Made by a program: the position numbers and the translations under genes. A stretch of DNA of 64,000 nt, from the NCBI RefSeq assembly GCF_002858805.1, contig NZ_PJZI01000032.1:1-64000 (forward strand), written 5' to 3'. This stretch comes from Chimaeribacter arupi. Lineage in GTDB: Bacteria > Pseudomonadota > Gammaproteobacteria > Enterobacterales > Enterobacteriaceae. Under the pieces are notes generated by a model that was not told where the DNA came from, did not search any database, and worked only from the letters and a program-made list of their open reading frames with translations. Positions 44,768-54,248 of the stretch are shown here, in pieces (position 1 is the stretch's first letter; every line of letters begins with the position of its first letter).

Positions 44768-45757
44768 TTAGCGGCGGGTGATCTGGTCAAAGATGGCACC
44801 GGTGGCGAAGTGCGTTTTCTGCGCGTCAGCCCAACTGCCGGCGACGTCATCCACAGTAAACAGCTTCAGTTTCGGGAATTCGTTGGCAAATTTTGCCGCA
44901 ACTGCCGGGTCACGCGGGCGGTAGTAGTTCTGCGCGGCAATCGTCTGGCCTTCCGGGCTATAGAGATATTTCAGGTAGCCTTCCGCCACTTCGCGGGTGT
45001 TGCGGCGGTCTACAATACGGTCCACCACAGACACCGTTGGCTCCGCCAGAATGGACTCGCTCGGCGTCACGATATCAAACTTATCTTTACCCACTTCTTT
45101 CACTGCCAGCTGGGCTTCGTTCTCCCAGGCGATCAGCACGTCACCCATACCACGTTCCACAAAGGTATTGGTGGCACCGCGGGCACCGGAATCCAGCACT
45201 TCCACGTTTTTATACAACGCCTTCACGAAATCCTGTGCTTTGGCCTGGTCGTTATTGTTGTGGTGCAGTGCGTAGCCCCAGGCAGCCAGGTAGTTCCAGC
45301 GTGCGCCGCCGGAGGTTTTCGGGTTCGGGGTAATCACCGACACGCCGGGCTTCACCAAATCCGGCCAGTCGTGGATCTGTTTCGGGTTGCCTTTACGCAC
45401 CAGGAAAACGATGGTGGAGGTGTACGGCGCGGAGTTATCCGGCAGGCGTTTGATCCAGGCTTTATCAATCCGGCCGCGTTCAGCGATAGCGTCCACATCA
45501 TAGGCCAGCGCCAGCGTGACGACGTCTGCATCAATACCGTTGATCACAGAGGTCGCCTGCTTGCCGGAGCCGCCATGTGACTGGCGAATCGTGACATGAT
45601 CGCCGGTTTTCGCTTGCCAGTATTTGGTAAACGCCTGGTTATACTCCTGGTAGAGCTCCCGCGTTGGGTCGTAAGAAACGTTAAGCAATTGGATATCTTT
45701 TGCCAAAGTGCCTGTTGCGGCCAGCATTAGTGCCAGTCCTACTCCCCATTTACGCAT
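44768..45757 (-). CDS. sbp: Periplasmic sulfate-binding protein
   Basis: Sbp captures sulfate (and thiosulfate) for the CysTWA ABC importer. The 329-residue protein equals E. coli in length. It has a signal peptide of about 19 residues (ending GTLA) and then [60 protein letters not shown] and [19 protein letters not shown], all sulfate-binding signatures. It follows pfkA on the same strand. The cdh gene present between sbp and tpiA in E. coli is absent here. Confidence 0.97.
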   Translation of the reverse strand: MRKWGVGLALMLAATGTLAKDIQLLNVSYDPTRELYQEYNQAFTKYWQAKTGDHVTIRQSHGGSGKQATSVINGIDADVVTLALAYDVDAIAERGRIDKAWIKRLPDNSAPYTSTIVFLVRKGNPKQIHDWPDLVKPGVSVITPNPKTSGGARWNYLAAWGYALHHNNNDQAKAQDFVKALYKNVEVLDSGARGATNTFVERGMGDVLIAWENEAQLAVKEVGKDKFDIVTPSESILAEPTVSVVDRIVDRRNTREVAEGYLKYLYSPEGQTIAAQNYYRPRDPAVAAKFANEFPKLKLFTVDDVAGSWADAQKTHFATGAIFDQITRR

Positions 45758-45884
45758 CGTTATGCTCTCCCGGTGTCGATCATTGCAAAGTGGTTTATGG
45801 CTTTCAGCCTGCCAGAAACCCCAGCAAGGATTAAAGAATAAAAAGATAGCGACTATGTTTTTTTGGAATAAGCATTTGAAGGCG

Positions 45885-45912
45885 AAAAAAAACCTCCCGG
45901 CGGGAGGTTTTT
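45885..45912 (-). terminator. Terminator after pfkA
   Basis: On the minus strand AACCTCCC and GGGAGGTT pair around a 4-base loop (about 45891-45909) and are followed by a run of T residues. It lies 14 bases beyond the pfkA stop. Confidence 0.88.
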
Positions 45913-45925
45913 TGAAGACAGGGGA

Positions 45926-46888
45926 TCAGTAGAGCTTTTTCGCGGTATCCAGCCAGTCAGACTTGAACGGCCGCTTCATGTTTTCGATGGCATCAATGAT
46001 GTCATGGTGAACCAGCTTCTCGTTCTGAATACCGACACAACGGCCGCCGTAACCCTGGAGCAGCAACTCGATGGAGTATGCGCCCATGCGGGACGCCAGG
46101 ATGCGGTCGTAGGCGACCGGCGCACCGCCGCGCTGGATGTGGCCCAGCACCGTGGCGCGGGTTTCGCGCTTGGTTTCGCTCTCAATGTGGCGCGCCAGCT
46201 CGTCGATGTCACAGATGTGTTCGGTGATCGCCACAATCGCGTGTTTTTTCCCTTTGGCGATACCGGCTTTAATCTCTTCGACCAGATCGTCACGGGTAAA
46301 CTCAACTTCCGGCAGGACGATGAACTCACAGCCACCGGCAATGGCCGCGGCCAGGGTCAGGTCACCACAGTAACGCCCCATCACTTCAACAATCGAGATA
46401 CGCTGGTGAGAAGAGGAGGTATCGCGCAGGCGGTCAATCGCTTCGACGACCGTTTCCAGCGCGGTGAAATAGCCGATGGTGTAGTCGGTACCGGCCACAT
46501 CATTGTCGATGGTGCCCGGCAGGCCGATGCACGGGAAGCCCATTTCGGTCAGGCGTTTTGCCCCCATGTAGGAGCCGTCACCGCCGATAACCACTAACGC
46601 GTCGATGCCGCGTTTTTTCATGTTTTCAATGGCTTTGGCGCGAACCGCTTCATCACGGAATTCAGGGAAACGGGCAGAACCCAGGAAGGTACCGCCGCGG
46701 TTGATCATATCGGACACGCTGTAGCGGTCCAGTTTTTCCATGCGATCTTCGTACAAGCCGAGGTAGCCGTCATAGACACCGAAAACTTCCAGCCCTTCGG
46801 TCAATGCGGCACGCACAACACCGCGGATTGCAGCATTCATACCTGGGGCGTCACCGCCACTCGTCAGTACACCAATTTTTTTGATCAT
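45926..46888 (-). CDS. pfkA: 6-phosphofructokinase I
   Basis: PfkA phosphorylates fructose 6-phosphate with ATP, the committed step of glycolysis. The 320-residue enzyme equals E. coli in length and shows [16 protein letters not shown] (ATP site), GGDGSYMGA, the catalytic [20 protein letters not shown] and [10 protein letters not shown]. Residues for ADP/PEP control ([11 protein letters not shown] and neighbouring loops) are retained. Upstream there is a 599-base stretch without a recognisable gene, then cpxP. Confidence 0.98.
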   Translation of the reverse strand: MIKKIGVLTSGGDAPGMNAAIRGVVRAALTEGLEVFGVYDGYLGLYEDRMEKLDRYSVSDMINRGGTFLGSARFPEFRDEAVRAKAIENMKKRGIDALVVIGGDGSYMGAKRLTEMGFPCIGLPGTIDNDVAGTDYTIGYFTALETVVEAIDRLRDTSSSHQRISIVEVMGRYCGDLTLAAAIAGGCEFIVLPEVEFTRDDLVEEIKAGIAKGKKHAIVAITEHICDIDELARHIESETKRETRATVLGHIQRGGAPVAYDRILASRMGAYSIELLLQGYGGRCVGIQNEKLVHHDIIDAIENMKRPFKSDWLDTAKKLY

Positions 46889-47487
46889 GACTACCTCTGA
46901 ACTTGTAGATGCAATTTCTTAAAAATGCTTATTCCGCCGATTATACGTACGCCGCGCAGTATAGAAAATGAACCGGTCTTTGGGTCAGCGATAGTATAAC
47001 AAAAAGCCCTGGCTGAATTGATTCAGGTCACTCTATCGCCGGGTAATCCACTGCTTGTTGCAAGGCTGTTCAATAATCGGCATCCAAAAACGTTTCCTGG
47101 TGAAAACTGGCCTGATGTTCTTATGTCCTTGCCGTTCCTGCGTTAACGACAGGCAGGTGTCCTGGGTAATGAAGCGTGCGTGCGCGTCTGAGCCGGCACG
47201 GAATACCAACACGCTGCGGGAGGTATCATACCTTTTTCTGCCGCACATTGATGCTATAAGAATAGCACTATTCCTAACCCCGTCAGAGGGATGAAAAGAG
47301 GCCATGTTTGCACGCTTATCACCGGAAGGGTGAACCGGCCGCAGGCCGGCGGAAGCATGATACAGCGTAAAACAGTCAGGCTACCGTGATAAGTCAGAAA
47401 GAATCTGCCTGCAAAAAAGTGCAAAAAAAACCCCACCTTTCGGTGGGGAAGACAGGGATGGTGTCTATGGCAAGGAAAAACAGGGTA
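46889..47487. other. 599-base gene-free gap between pfkA and cpxP
   Basis: In E. coli and many relatives the cation exporter gene fieF lies here. No reading frame in either strand resembles FieF. The best frames (47033-47305 minus, 47055-47294 plus) lack ribosome sites and recognisable motifs. The right end holds the cpxP terminator, and the left part must contain the pfkA promoter. GGTGAACCGGCCGCAGGCCGGC near 47330 includes a small inverted repeat. The remainder shows nothing I can name. Confidence 0.6.
47423..47448 (-). terminator. Rho-independent terminator after cpxP
   Basis: On the minus strand CCCCACC, loop GAAA, GGTGGGG, then eight T residues (plus-strand 47448 to 47423). Confidence 0.93.
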
Positions 47488-48018
47488 CTACTCTTTGGTA
47501 CTCAGCTTCTGGGCAGAAGTCGGTTGCAACTCGTTCATGCGCTGCGCGTTTTGCTGTTGCACTTGTTGCATCCTCTGCAATTGGTCCATACGTTGCTGGT
47601 GTTTCTGTGCCAGCACGGTTTTCTGGTCATCGGTCAACAGGTTGTACATCAGGTTACGCACCCGGGCCATTTCAACCTGGCGGGCCACTTGCTCACGGGC
47701 CATCTTTTCGGCCTGGGCCTCAACCGCAGCCTGATCAAAGTTCTTCGCCGTGATCAGCCTATGCATGGTTTCCATTTCAGCTACATTGATACGGGGCATG
47801 TCACGACGTGCCTGGTGCATCAAGTCACGCATTTGCTGGCGTTGTTCTTCCGTGAGGCTGACGCCATCAAACATTAATTCATTGTTCGCGTAGCCATGCT
47901 TCAGCATGGATTCGTTATGGTGCCAGGCAGGTTCACTGGTCGTTGTCTCAGCAGCCTGTGCCATACCCGCAGAGAGCGGCAACAAGGTGGCCAACACTAA
48001 CGCAGTTACCTTTTGCAT
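47488..48018 (-). CDS. cpxP: Periplasmic Cpx inhibitor and chaperone CpxP
   Basis: CpxP binds the sensor domain of CpxA and damps the envelope-stress response until misfolded proteins draw it away. The 176-residue protein (E. coli 166) has a cleavable signal peptide (ending AQAA) and the two LTxxQ motifs of the family, [13 protein letters not shown] and [13 protein letters not shown], in a helical, Gln/Met-rich body. It is divergent from cpxRA across a perfect CpxR box, so it is a direct Cpx target. Its own terminator follows. Confidence 0.95.
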   Translation of the reverse strand: MQKVTALVLATLLPLSAGMAQAAETTTSEPAWHHNESMLKHGYANNELMFDGVSLTEEQRQQMRDLMHQARRDMPRINVAEMETMHRLITAKNFDQAAVEAQAEKMAREQVARQVEMARVRNLMYNLLTDDQKTVLAQKHQQRMDQLQRMQQVQQQNAQRMNELQPTSAQKLSTKE

Positions 48019-48101
48019 CTAAAAACTCCTGGTGCCGTTCACGATTCGTTATTCAATGTGAACCAGTGTAGGGCAGCAGCTGCAAACATGCGTCAGTGCA
48101 T

Positions 48102-48116
48102 GTAAAACTTCGTAAA
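48102..48116. promoter_or_regulatory. CpxR box between cpxP and cpxR
   Basis: GTAAA-N5-GTAAA (GTAAA at 48102-48106 and 48112-48116) is an exact match to the CpxR consensus. It lies 84 bases from the cpxP start and 53 bases before cpxR, suited to activation of cpxP and autoregulation of cpxRA. Confidence 0.9.
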
Positions 48117-48168
48117 GTCATGGAATGCCAACAATTGATGACGTATTTTGCGTCTAGAGGTAAAGACA

Positions 48169-48867
48169 ATGAATAAAATCCTTTTAGTCGATGACGACCG
48201 TGAACTCACGTCGCTTTTGAAAGAACTGCTGGATATGGAAGGGTTTGACGTCGTGGTCGCCCATGACGGTGAACAGGCCCTGGAACAGCTGGACAGCAGT
48301 ATTGACCTGCTGTTGCTGGACATCATGATGCCGAAGAAAAACGGCATTGATACCCTGAAAGAGCTGCGCCAGCACCACCAGACGCCGGTGATTATGCTGA
48401 CCGCCCGCGGCAGCGAGCTGGACCGCGTGCTGGGGCTGGAACTGGGCGCAGATGACTACCTGCCGAAGCCGTTTAATGACCGGGAGCTGGTTGCCCGCAT
48501 CCGCGCCATCCTGCGCCGTTCACACTGGAGCGAGCAGCAGCAGAATGGGGAAAGCGGCGCGCCGACCTTACAGGTGGATTGCCTCCAACTGAACCCAGGG
48601 CGACAGGAAGCCAGCTTTGAAAATCAGGTGCTGGATCTGACCGGCACGGAATTCACGTTGCTCTATCTGCTGGCGCAGCACCTGGGCCAGGTCGTGTCAC
48701 GTGAGCATCTCAGCCAGGAAGTGCTGGGCAAACGCCTGACGCCGTTTGACCGCGCAATTGATATGCACATCTCCAACCTGCGCCGCAAACTGCCTGAACG
48801 CAAAGACGGGCACCCGTGGTTCAAAACCCTGCGCGGCCGTGGCTATCTGATGGTATCCGCAACATGA
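48169..48867 (+). CDS. cpxR: Envelope-stress response regulator CpxR
   Basis: CpxR is the OmpR-family regulator phosphorylated by CpxA. The 232-residue protein equals E. coli in length: receiver domain with the acidic pair in VDDDREL, phospho-acceptor Asp51 in LLLLDIMMP, and KPFNDRELVARI, then a winged-helix domain (LTGTEFTLLYLL ... SNLRRKLPERKDGHPWFKTLRGRGYL). AGAGG lies 8 bases before the ATG at 48169. Its stop overlaps the cpxA start by four bases (ATGA). Confidence 0.98.
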   Translation: MNKILLVDDDRELTSLLKELLDMEGFDVVVAHDGEQALEQLDSSIDLLLLDIMMPKKNGIDTLKELRQHHQTPVIMLTARGSELDRVLGLELGADDYLPKPFNDRELVARIRAILRRSHWSEQQQNGESGAPTLQVDCLQLNPGRQEASFENQVLDLTGTEFTLLYLLAQHLGQVVSREHLSQEVLGKRLTPFDRAIDMHISNLRRKLPERKDGHPWFKTLRGRGYLMVSAT

Positions 48868-50234
48868 TCAACAGTTTAACAGCACGAATCTTCGCCATTT
48901 TCTGGTTTACCCTGGCGCTGGTGCTGATGTTAGTGTTGATGGTACCTAAACTGGACTCCCGCCAGCTGACCCCGTTGCTCGAAAGTGAGCAGCGGCAGGG
49001 GCTGATGCTGGAACAGCATGTGGAAGCCGAGCTGGCCAGCGATCCGGCCAATGACCTGATGTGGTGGCGGCGTCTGTTCCGCGCCATCGACAAATGGGCG
49101 CCGCCGGGCCAGCGCCTGTTGCTGGTCACCAGTGAAGGGCGGGTGATTGGCGCGCAGCGCAACGAGATGCAGATCGTCCGTAACTTTATCGGCCAGTCGG
49201 ATAACGCCGATCGGCCGAAAAAGAAAAAATATGGCCGGGTGGAAATGGTCGGCCCGTTCTCGATCCGTGATGGTGAAGACAACTACCAGCTCTACTTAAT
49301 CCGCCCTGCCAACAGCCCGCAGTCTGACTTTATCAACCTGATGTTTGACCGGCCGCTGCTGTTGCTGATCGTCACCATGTTAATCAGCTCACCGCTGCTG
49401 TTGTGGCTGGCGTGGAGCCTGGCGAAACCGGCGCGCAAGCTGAAAAATGCCGCAGATGATGTGGCGCGCGGCAACCTGAAGCAGCATCCGGAACTGGAAG
49501 CCGGGCCGCAGGAATTCCTGGCGACCGGGGCGAGTTTCAACCAGATGGTGAGCGCACTGGAAAGAATGGTGACTGCCCAGCAACGGCTGATTTCTGACAT
49601 CTCCCACGAACTGCGCACCCCGCTGACGCGCCTGCAACTGGCTACGGCCCTGATGCGCCGGCGTCATGGCGAGGGTAAAGAGCTGGAGCGTATTGAAACC
49701 GAGGCGCACCGGCTGGACAGCATGATCAACGATCTGCTGGTGCTGTCCCGCAGCCAGCATAAAAACGAGCTGGCGCGCGAACCGCTGAAGGCCAATACCC
49801 TGTGGGCGGACGTGCTGGAAAATGCGCAATTTGAGGCGGAGCAAATGGGCAAAAAGCTGGAGATCACCTCTCCGCCGGGCCCGTGGACGCTGATTGGCAA
49901 CCCTTCCGCCCTGGACAGCGCGCTGGAGAATATCGTGCGCAATGCGCTGCGTTATTCCCATCATCACATTGCCGTGGCCTTTGCCTGTGACGAGGAAGGC
50001 ATCACCATTACGGTGGATGATGACGGCCCCGGCGTGTCACCGGCCGATCGGGAGCAGATTTTCCGGCCGTTCTACCGCACTGATGAAGCGCGCGATCGCG
50101 AATCCGGCGGCACAGGGCTGGGCCTGGCGATTGTCGAAACCGCCGTTTCCCAGCATCGCGGCTGGGTACGGGCCGATGACAGCCCGCTCGGCGGCTTGCG
50201 CCTGATTATCTGGCTGCCGCTGCACCTGCGTTAA
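48864..50234 (+). CDS. cpxA: Envelope-stress sensor histidine kinase CpxA
   Basis: CpxA senses envelope damage and phosphorylates or dephosphorylates CpxR. The 456-residue protein (E. coli 457) has a first membrane span at about 8-28, a periplasmic sensor domain and a second span at about 164-184. A HAMP linker, the phosphorylated His248 in [13 protein letters not shown] and an ATPase domain ([28 protein letters not shown]) follow. The start ATG at 48864 overlaps the cpxR stop, giving coupled translation. trmL follows 38 bases later; in E. coli these genes are far apart. Confidence 0.97.
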   Translation: MINSLTARIFAIFWFTLALVLMLVLMVPKLDSRQLTPLLESEQRQGLMLEQHVEAELASDPANDLMWWRRLFRAIDKWAPPGQRLLLVTSEGRVIGAQRNEMQIVRNFIGQSDNADRPKKKKYGRVEMVGPFSIRDGEDNYQLYLIRPANSPQSDFINLMFDRPLLLLIVTMLISSPLLLWLAWSLAKPARKLKNAADDVARGNLKQHPELEAGPQEFLATGASFNQMVSALERMVTAQQRLISDISHELRTPLTRLQLATALMRRRHGEGKELERIETEAHRLDSMINDLLVLSRSQHKNELAREPLKANTLWADVLENAQFEAEQMGKKLEITSPPGPWTLIGNPSALDSALENIVRNALRYSHHHIAVAFACDEEGITITVDDDGPGVSPADREQIFRPFYRTDEARDRESGGTGLGLAIVETAVSQHRGWVRADDSPLGGLRLIIWLPLHLR

Positions 50235-50272
50235 GTTTCTGGTATTCTGCGCCCCTCAATTCTGGGGGGCGT

Positions 50273-50746
50273 ATGCTGAATATCGTTTTATTTGAACCTG
50301 AAATCCCACCAAATACCGGCAATATCATCCGCTTATGTGCTAATACCGGTTTTCGTTTACACCTGATTGAGCCGCTGGGCTTTCCCTGGGACGACAAACG
50401 CCTGCGTCGCGCCGGGCTGGATTACCATGAATACGCGTCGATCCAAAAACACGCCGACTACGCCCGGTTTCTGGAACAGGAGCAGCCTGAGCGGCTGTTT
50501 GCGTTGACCACCAAAGGCACGCCTGCTCACAGCGCAGTGAGTTACCAGGCTGGGGATTATCTGTTGTTCGGGCCGGAAAGCCGCGGTTTGCCTGCCGACA
50601 TTCTGGATGCCCTGCCCGCCGGGCAGAAAATCCGCATTCCGATGCAGCCCAACAGCCGCAGCATGAACCTGTCGAATGCGGTGTCCGTGGTGGTGTATGA
50701 GGCGTGGCGCCAGCTTGATTATGCCGGGGCGCTGGTGAAATCCTGA
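50273..50746 (+). CDS. trmL: tRNA (cytidine/uridine-34 2'-O)-methyltransferase TrmL
   Basis: TrmL methylates the ribose of the wobble base in two leucine tRNAs. The 157-residue SPOUT protein equals E. coli YibK in length and has no extra RNA-binding domain. The three family motifs are [25 protein letters not shown] and [19 protein letters not shown], which form the trefoil knot holding S-adenosylmethionine. It is convergent with cysE across a shared terminator. Confidence 0.96.
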   Translation: MLNIVLFEPEIPPNTGNIIRLCANTGFRLHLIEPLGFPWDDKRLRRAGLDYHEYASIQKHADYARFLEQEQPERLFALTTKGTPAHSAVSYQAGDYLLFGPESRGLPADILDALPAGQKIRIPMQPNSRSMNLSNAVSVVVYEAWRQLDYAGALVKS

Positions 50747-50762
50747 TTAGTGCAGTGACAAT

Positions 50763-50791
50763 AAAAAAAGCAGGCCGGGCCTGCTTTTTTT
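50763..50791. terminator. Bidirectional terminator between trmL and cysE
   Basis: AAAAAAAGCAGGC (50763-50775), short loop, GCCTGCTTTTTTT (50779-50791). Confidence 0.92.
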
Positions 50792-50814
50792 GTTTCTGCC
50801 GGAACGGGTGACGG

Positions 50815-51630
50815 TTAAATCCCGTCACCATAGACGAAACCGTCGCCGTTAAAGTGTTGATCCATATCGAGTGACGGTTTCTCACTCTCCGGGCGGCCCA
50901 CAATACGCGCCGGCACCCCGGCCGCCGTGGTGTGCGCCGGTACGGAATGCAGCACCACGGAACCGGCACCAATTTTCGCGCCGCGCCCGACTTCAATATT
51001 GCCGAGAATTTTTGCGCCCGCGCCAATCATGACGCCTTCCCGGATTTTCGGGTGACGGTCGCCGCTGGTTTTCCCGGTCCCGCCCAGGGTCACGGATTGC
51101 AGAATCGAGACATCGTTTTCCACCACCGCCGTTTCCCCGATCACAATGCCGGTTGCGTGGTCGAGCATGATGCCGCAGCCGATTCTGGCCGCCGGGTGGA
51201 TGTCCACGCCAAAGGTAACGGAGATCTGGTTCTGGAAATACACCGCCAGCGCCTGGCGGTTCTGCTTCCACAGCCAGTTGCCGATGCGGTACGCCTGAAG
51301 CGCATGGAAACCTTTCAGGTAAAGCAGCGGCGTGGAGTACTTGTCTACCGCCGGGTCGCGCAGCCGGACGGCCAGAATGTCCCTGGCGGCGGAGAGGGTC
51401 ATCTGCGCATCAGAGCGGTACGCCTCTTCCACCACTTCACGGATGGCGATGGCCGGCATAATCGGGCTGCCCAGCTTGTTGGCCAGAATGTAACTGAGGG
51501 CGCCGCCGAGGTTTTCATGTTTAAGCAATGTTGCATGGAAGAAACTGGCCAGCATCGGTTCACAATCAGCCAGCGCCCGTGCTTCTGATTTGATGTAATT
51601 CCAGACCTGTTCTAACTCTTCAGACGACAT
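50815..51630 (-). CDS. cysE: Serine O-acetyltransferase
   Basis: CysE acetylates serine with acetyl-CoA, the first step of cysteine synthesis, and is inhibited by cysteine. The 271-residue protein (E. coli 273) has an N-terminal helical domain and a left-handed beta-helix of hexapeptide repeats (HPAARIGCGIMLDHATGIVIGE, GGTGKTSGDRHPKI, IGAGAKILGNIEVG). A flexible tail ending in YGDGI follows; the terminal Ile binds O-acetylserine sulfhydrylase. GAGGGGAAAAGG precedes the ATG. It is downstream of gpsA in the same orientation. Confidence 0.97.
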   Translation of the reverse strand: MSSEELEQVWNYIKSEARALADCEPMLASFFHATLLKHENLGGALSYILANKLGSPIMPAIAIREVVEEAYRSDAQMTLSAARDILAVRLRDPAVDKYSTPLLYLKGFHALQAYRIGNWLWKQNRQALAVYFQNQISVTFGVDIHPAARIGCGIMLDHATGIVIGETAVVENDVSILQSVTLGGTGKTSGDRHPKIREGVMIGAGAKILGNIEVGRGAKIGAGSVVLHSVPAHTTAAGVPARIVGRPESEKPSLDMDQHFNGDGFVYGDGI

Positions 51631-51660
51631 TGCCTTTTCCCCTCTGCCTTACGTAAAGAA

Positions 51661-51691
51661 GCCACGCGACCGGCTTTAGCGGCCGCGTGGC
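51661..51691 (-). other. Hairpin between gpsA and cysE
   Basis: GCCACGCG (51661-51668) pairs with CGCGTGGC (51684-51691), with inner GC pairs. It lies between the gpsA stop and the cysE ribosome site. On the minus strand it is followed by TTCTTTA, so partial termination is possible. Confidence 0.55.
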
Positions 51692-51707
51692 TGGATAAAA
51701 TCACCGG

Positions 51708-52727
51708 TCAGGCGCTCTGTTTTTCGTCTTTTCTGGTGCGACCCAGTAACGTTGTGGCGGCTTCCCGTGCATCTTTATTGCAATACAACACCTGATATAT
51801 CTGTTCAGTAATCGGCATTTCAACCTGATGGCGTTGCGCCAGCGCCAATACCTCTTTGGTATTGCGATAGCCTTCTACCACCTGGCCTATCTCATCCTGC
51901 GCCTGCTGAACCGTTTTCCCCTGCCCCAGCATAATACCGAAACGCCGGTTACGGGATTGGTTATCTGTGCAGGTCAGCACCAGATCGCCCAGGCCGGCCA
52001 TCCCCATAAAGGTGGTCGGGTCCGCGCCCAGCGCCGAGCCAAGGCGGCTCATCTCTGCCAGACCGCGGGTAATCAGCGCGGTACGGGCGTTGGCCCCAAA
52101 CCCGATGCCGTCTGACATGCCGGCACCAATCGCGATCACGTTCTTCACCGCACCGCCCAGCTGCACACCGATAAAATCGGGGTTGCTGTAAACGCGGAAG
52201 CTTTTGCCGCAGTGCAACAGCACTTGCAGGTCATCCGCGAATTGCGCGTCAGTGGAGGCGAGCGCGATAGCCGTCGGCAAACCGGCCGCCAGCTCTTTGG
52301 CAAACGTCGGGCCGGAGAGCACCGCGAGCGGCATGGCATCACCCAGTGCCTCACGCGCCACATCCTGCAACAGGCGGCCGGTTTCTGCTTCCAGCCCTTT
52401 CGTCGCCCAGACAATTCTGGCATCCGCACGCAAATGCGGTTTCAGCTGGCGCAAGACATCCCCGAACACATGGCTCGGCACCACCACCAGCACATCGCGG
52501 CTGGCCGCCAGCGCACGGGCAAGGTCGGTTTCCAGCAACAGGGAATCAGGGAAAGGCACATCGGGCAGAAAAGCCTGGTTGCAGCGGGCTTGCTGCATGG
52601 CATTGATATGGTGTGGGTTGTGGCCCCACAACACGACGTGGTGGCCATTACGCGCGAGGGTAATGGCCAGAGCGGTGCCGTACGAGCCGGCACCGATCAC
52701 TGTCATTGACGCATTGACACTATCCAT
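51708..52727 (-). CDS. gpsA: Glycerol-3-phosphate dehydrogenase [NAD(P)+]
   Basis: GpsA reduces dihydroxyacetone phosphate to sn-glycerol 3-phosphate for phospholipid synthesis. The 339-residue product equals E. coli in length. It shows [18 protein letters not shown] (nucleotide fold), [16 protein letters not shown], the catalytic Lys in [23 protein letters not shown], and [20 protein letters not shown]. Its ATG overlaps the secB stop by one base (TGATG), so the two are translationally coupled; cysE follows. Confidence 0.97.
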   Translation of the reverse strand: MDSVNASMTVIGAGSYGTALAITLARNGHHVVLWGHNPHHINAMQQARCNQAFLPDVPFPDSLLLETDLARALAASRDVLVVVPSHVFGDVLRQLKPHLRADARIVWATKGLEAETGRLLQDVAREALGDAMPLAVLSGPTFAKELAAGLPTAIALASTDAQFADDLQVLLHCGKSFRVYSNPDFIGVQLGGAVKNVIAIGAGMSDGIGFGANARTALITRGLAEMSRLGSALGADPTTFMGMAGLGDLVLTCTDNQSRNRRFGIMLGQGKTVQQAQDEIGQVVEGYRNTKEVLALAQRHQVEMPITEQIYQVLYCNKDAREAATTLLGRTRKDEKQSA

Positions 52728-53197
52728 CAGGCATCCTGATGTGGAGCAGCACCTTCGCCTTCAGACTGCTGTTGCAGGTAGTTCATGAACAGCGCATCAA
52801 AATTGACAGGGGCCAGGTTCAGTTGCGGGAAAGTACCGCGTGACACCAGGCTGGTGATGCACTCACGCGCATACGGGAACAGGATGTTCGGGCAGTATGC
52901 ACCCAGGCAATGCGCCAGTTGCGTCCCTTCGATACCGGCGATAGAGAAAATCCCGCCCTGTTGTACTTCACACAGGAATGCGGTTTCTTCGCCCAGGGAG
53001 GCGGTCACGGTGACACGCAATACCACTTCATACACGTCGTCAGCCAGTTGGCTGGAGGCGGTATCAAGATCCAGTTTAACTTCCGGCTGCCACTCCTGCT
53101 GGAAAACCTGCGGAGCGTTCGGCGCTTCGAAAGAGATATCTTTAGTGTAGATACGTTGGATCTGGAAACCCATTTCTGTGTTGTTTTGCTCTGACAT
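52727..53197 (-). CDS. secB: Protein-export chaperone SecB
   Basis: SecB keeps secretory proteins unfolded and delivers them to SecA. The 156-residue product (E. coli 155) is nearly identical to E. coli SecB through [40 protein letters not shown] and [18 protein letters not shown]. Two ATGs are in frame; 53197 (MSEQNNTE) is chosen because AAGG lies ten bases upstream, too near the ATG at 53206. It belongs to the row yibN-grxC-secB-gpsA-cysE, all on the minus strand. Confidence 0.97.
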   Translation of the reverse strand: MSEQNNTEMGFQIQRIYTKDISFEAPNAPQVFQQEWQPEVKLDLDTASSQLADDVYEVVLRVTVTASLGEETAFLCEVQQGGIFSIAGIEGTQLAHCLGAYCPNILFPYARECITSLVSRGTFPQLNLAPVNFDALFMNYLQQQSEGEGAAPHQDA

Positions 53198-53256
53198 GTT
53201 AGTCATACCTTTTAGTTAAACGTCCTTATTGCACCCGCGGCGAACCGCGCCCGGCC

Positions 53257-53505
53257 TTAGAGTAATGGGTCCAGGCCACCGCGCGCCTCAAGCGCATGTA
53301 AATCATCACAACCGCCGATGTGCCGGCCGTCGATGAAAATCTGGGGAACCGTCGTGCGGCCACTGCGGGTGATCATCTCTTCACGCTTTTCCGGGTGCGC
53401 ATCAATCGCGACTTCAGAAAACGCGGCACCTTTCGCATTCAGCAGCGCCTTTGCGCGATGGCAAAAAGGACAGGTTGCTTTGGTGTACATCTCGATCTTA
53501 GCCAT
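53257..53505 (-). CDS. grxC: Glutaredoxin 3
   Basis: GrxC is a glutathione-dependent thiol-disulfide oxidoreductase. The 82-residue protein shows the active site Cys12-Pro-Phe-Cys15 (YTKATCPFCHRAK), the cis-proline loop TVPQIFID and the glutathione-binding GGCDDLHAL. The open frame continues to 53580, but the ATG at 53505 gives the family start MAKIEMYTK. It lies between yibN and secB, and is a second, stand-alone glutaredoxin besides the one fused to Prx5 at 8143-8874. Confidence 0.97.
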   Translation of the reverse strand: MAKIEMYTKATCPFCHRAKALLNAKGAAFSEVAIDAHPEKREEMITRSGRTTVPQIFIDGRHIGGCDDLHALEARGGLDPLL

Positions 53506-53533
53506 GACTAGCCTCCGGTTTCCGTAAATGGGA

Positions 53534-53965
53534 TTATTTGCCGCGTGCCAGCGGCAGGTTGTCGCCGCTCCAGCCCGCAATGCCTTCTTTCATGACAGAC
53601 ACGTGCTCAAACCCGGCGGCGCTCAGTGCTTCCGCGGAGGCACGGGCGCTGGTGCCGTTGGCGCATACCACGATAACCGGTTGCGCTTTGTGTTTCGCCA
53701 GCTCGCCAATGTTGTTGTTTTTGATATCGGCGGCAATGACGTTGATTGAATTCGCGATATGGCCTTTGCGGAAATCATCACGCGGGCGGGTATCCACCAC
53801 CACGGCATCTTCTTTATTAATCAGGCGTGTGGCTTCACCACGGGTAATTTCACGAACCTTGGAAAAACGGCTCTTGAAGGTCGTTACGATCACTGCAATC
53901 AGTAATGCAACCCAGGCCAGGCTCAGTACGAGATGATCTCTAACGAATTCCATAATGTCTTGCAT
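53534..53965 (-). CDS. yibN: Membrane-anchored rhodanese-domain protein YibN
   Basis: This 143-residue protein has one N-terminal membrane span (about 11-30, [19 protein letters not shown]) and a cytoplasmic rhodanese domain (about 40-140). The active-site loop reads CANGTSA with Cys101 in the usual sulfur-carrying position and the family Asp in [15 protein letters not shown]. Length equals E. coli YibN. The exact sulfur substrate is unknown. The ATG at 53965 is taken over the one at 53977 on family length. Confidence 0.93.
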   Translation of the reverse strand: MQDIMEFVRDHLVLSLAWVALLIAVIVTTFKSRFSKVREITRGEATRLINKEDAVVVDTRPRDDFRKGHIANSINVIAADIKNNNIGELAKHKAQPVIVVCANGTSARASAEALSAAGFEHVSVMKEGIAGWSGDNLPLARGK

Positions 53966-54248
53966 GGGGTGTAGCAACTCCCGTCAGTTAGGGGATAAAA
54001 ATAAGGCTTCAGAGTATACCTGCGCGTTGCCTCAAATACAGCCGGTAAGCCGGCATGAGTGAAGAAACTGCGGCGCAGCACGAAAATTAGCATTGTTGCC
54101 CGGCAAAAGTTAACTCTTATTGCGACGCATCTTTGATCTTCCTGCGCTATGGCGTTTTTTCAGTACGATAAAATCCGCTGCTCCTCAGGGCCGGGCACCA
54201 CGCCGTTATGCCCTGCGATTTTCCTCTTTTCAGGTGAGTAAACACGCC

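Noticed and set aside
47033-47305. 90-codon minus-strand frame in the pfkA-cpxP gap as a possible small gene or fieF remnant
   Set aside because: No ribosome site precedes its ATG, no membrane segment or metal-binding motif is visible, and it shows no similarity to FieF that I can recognise.
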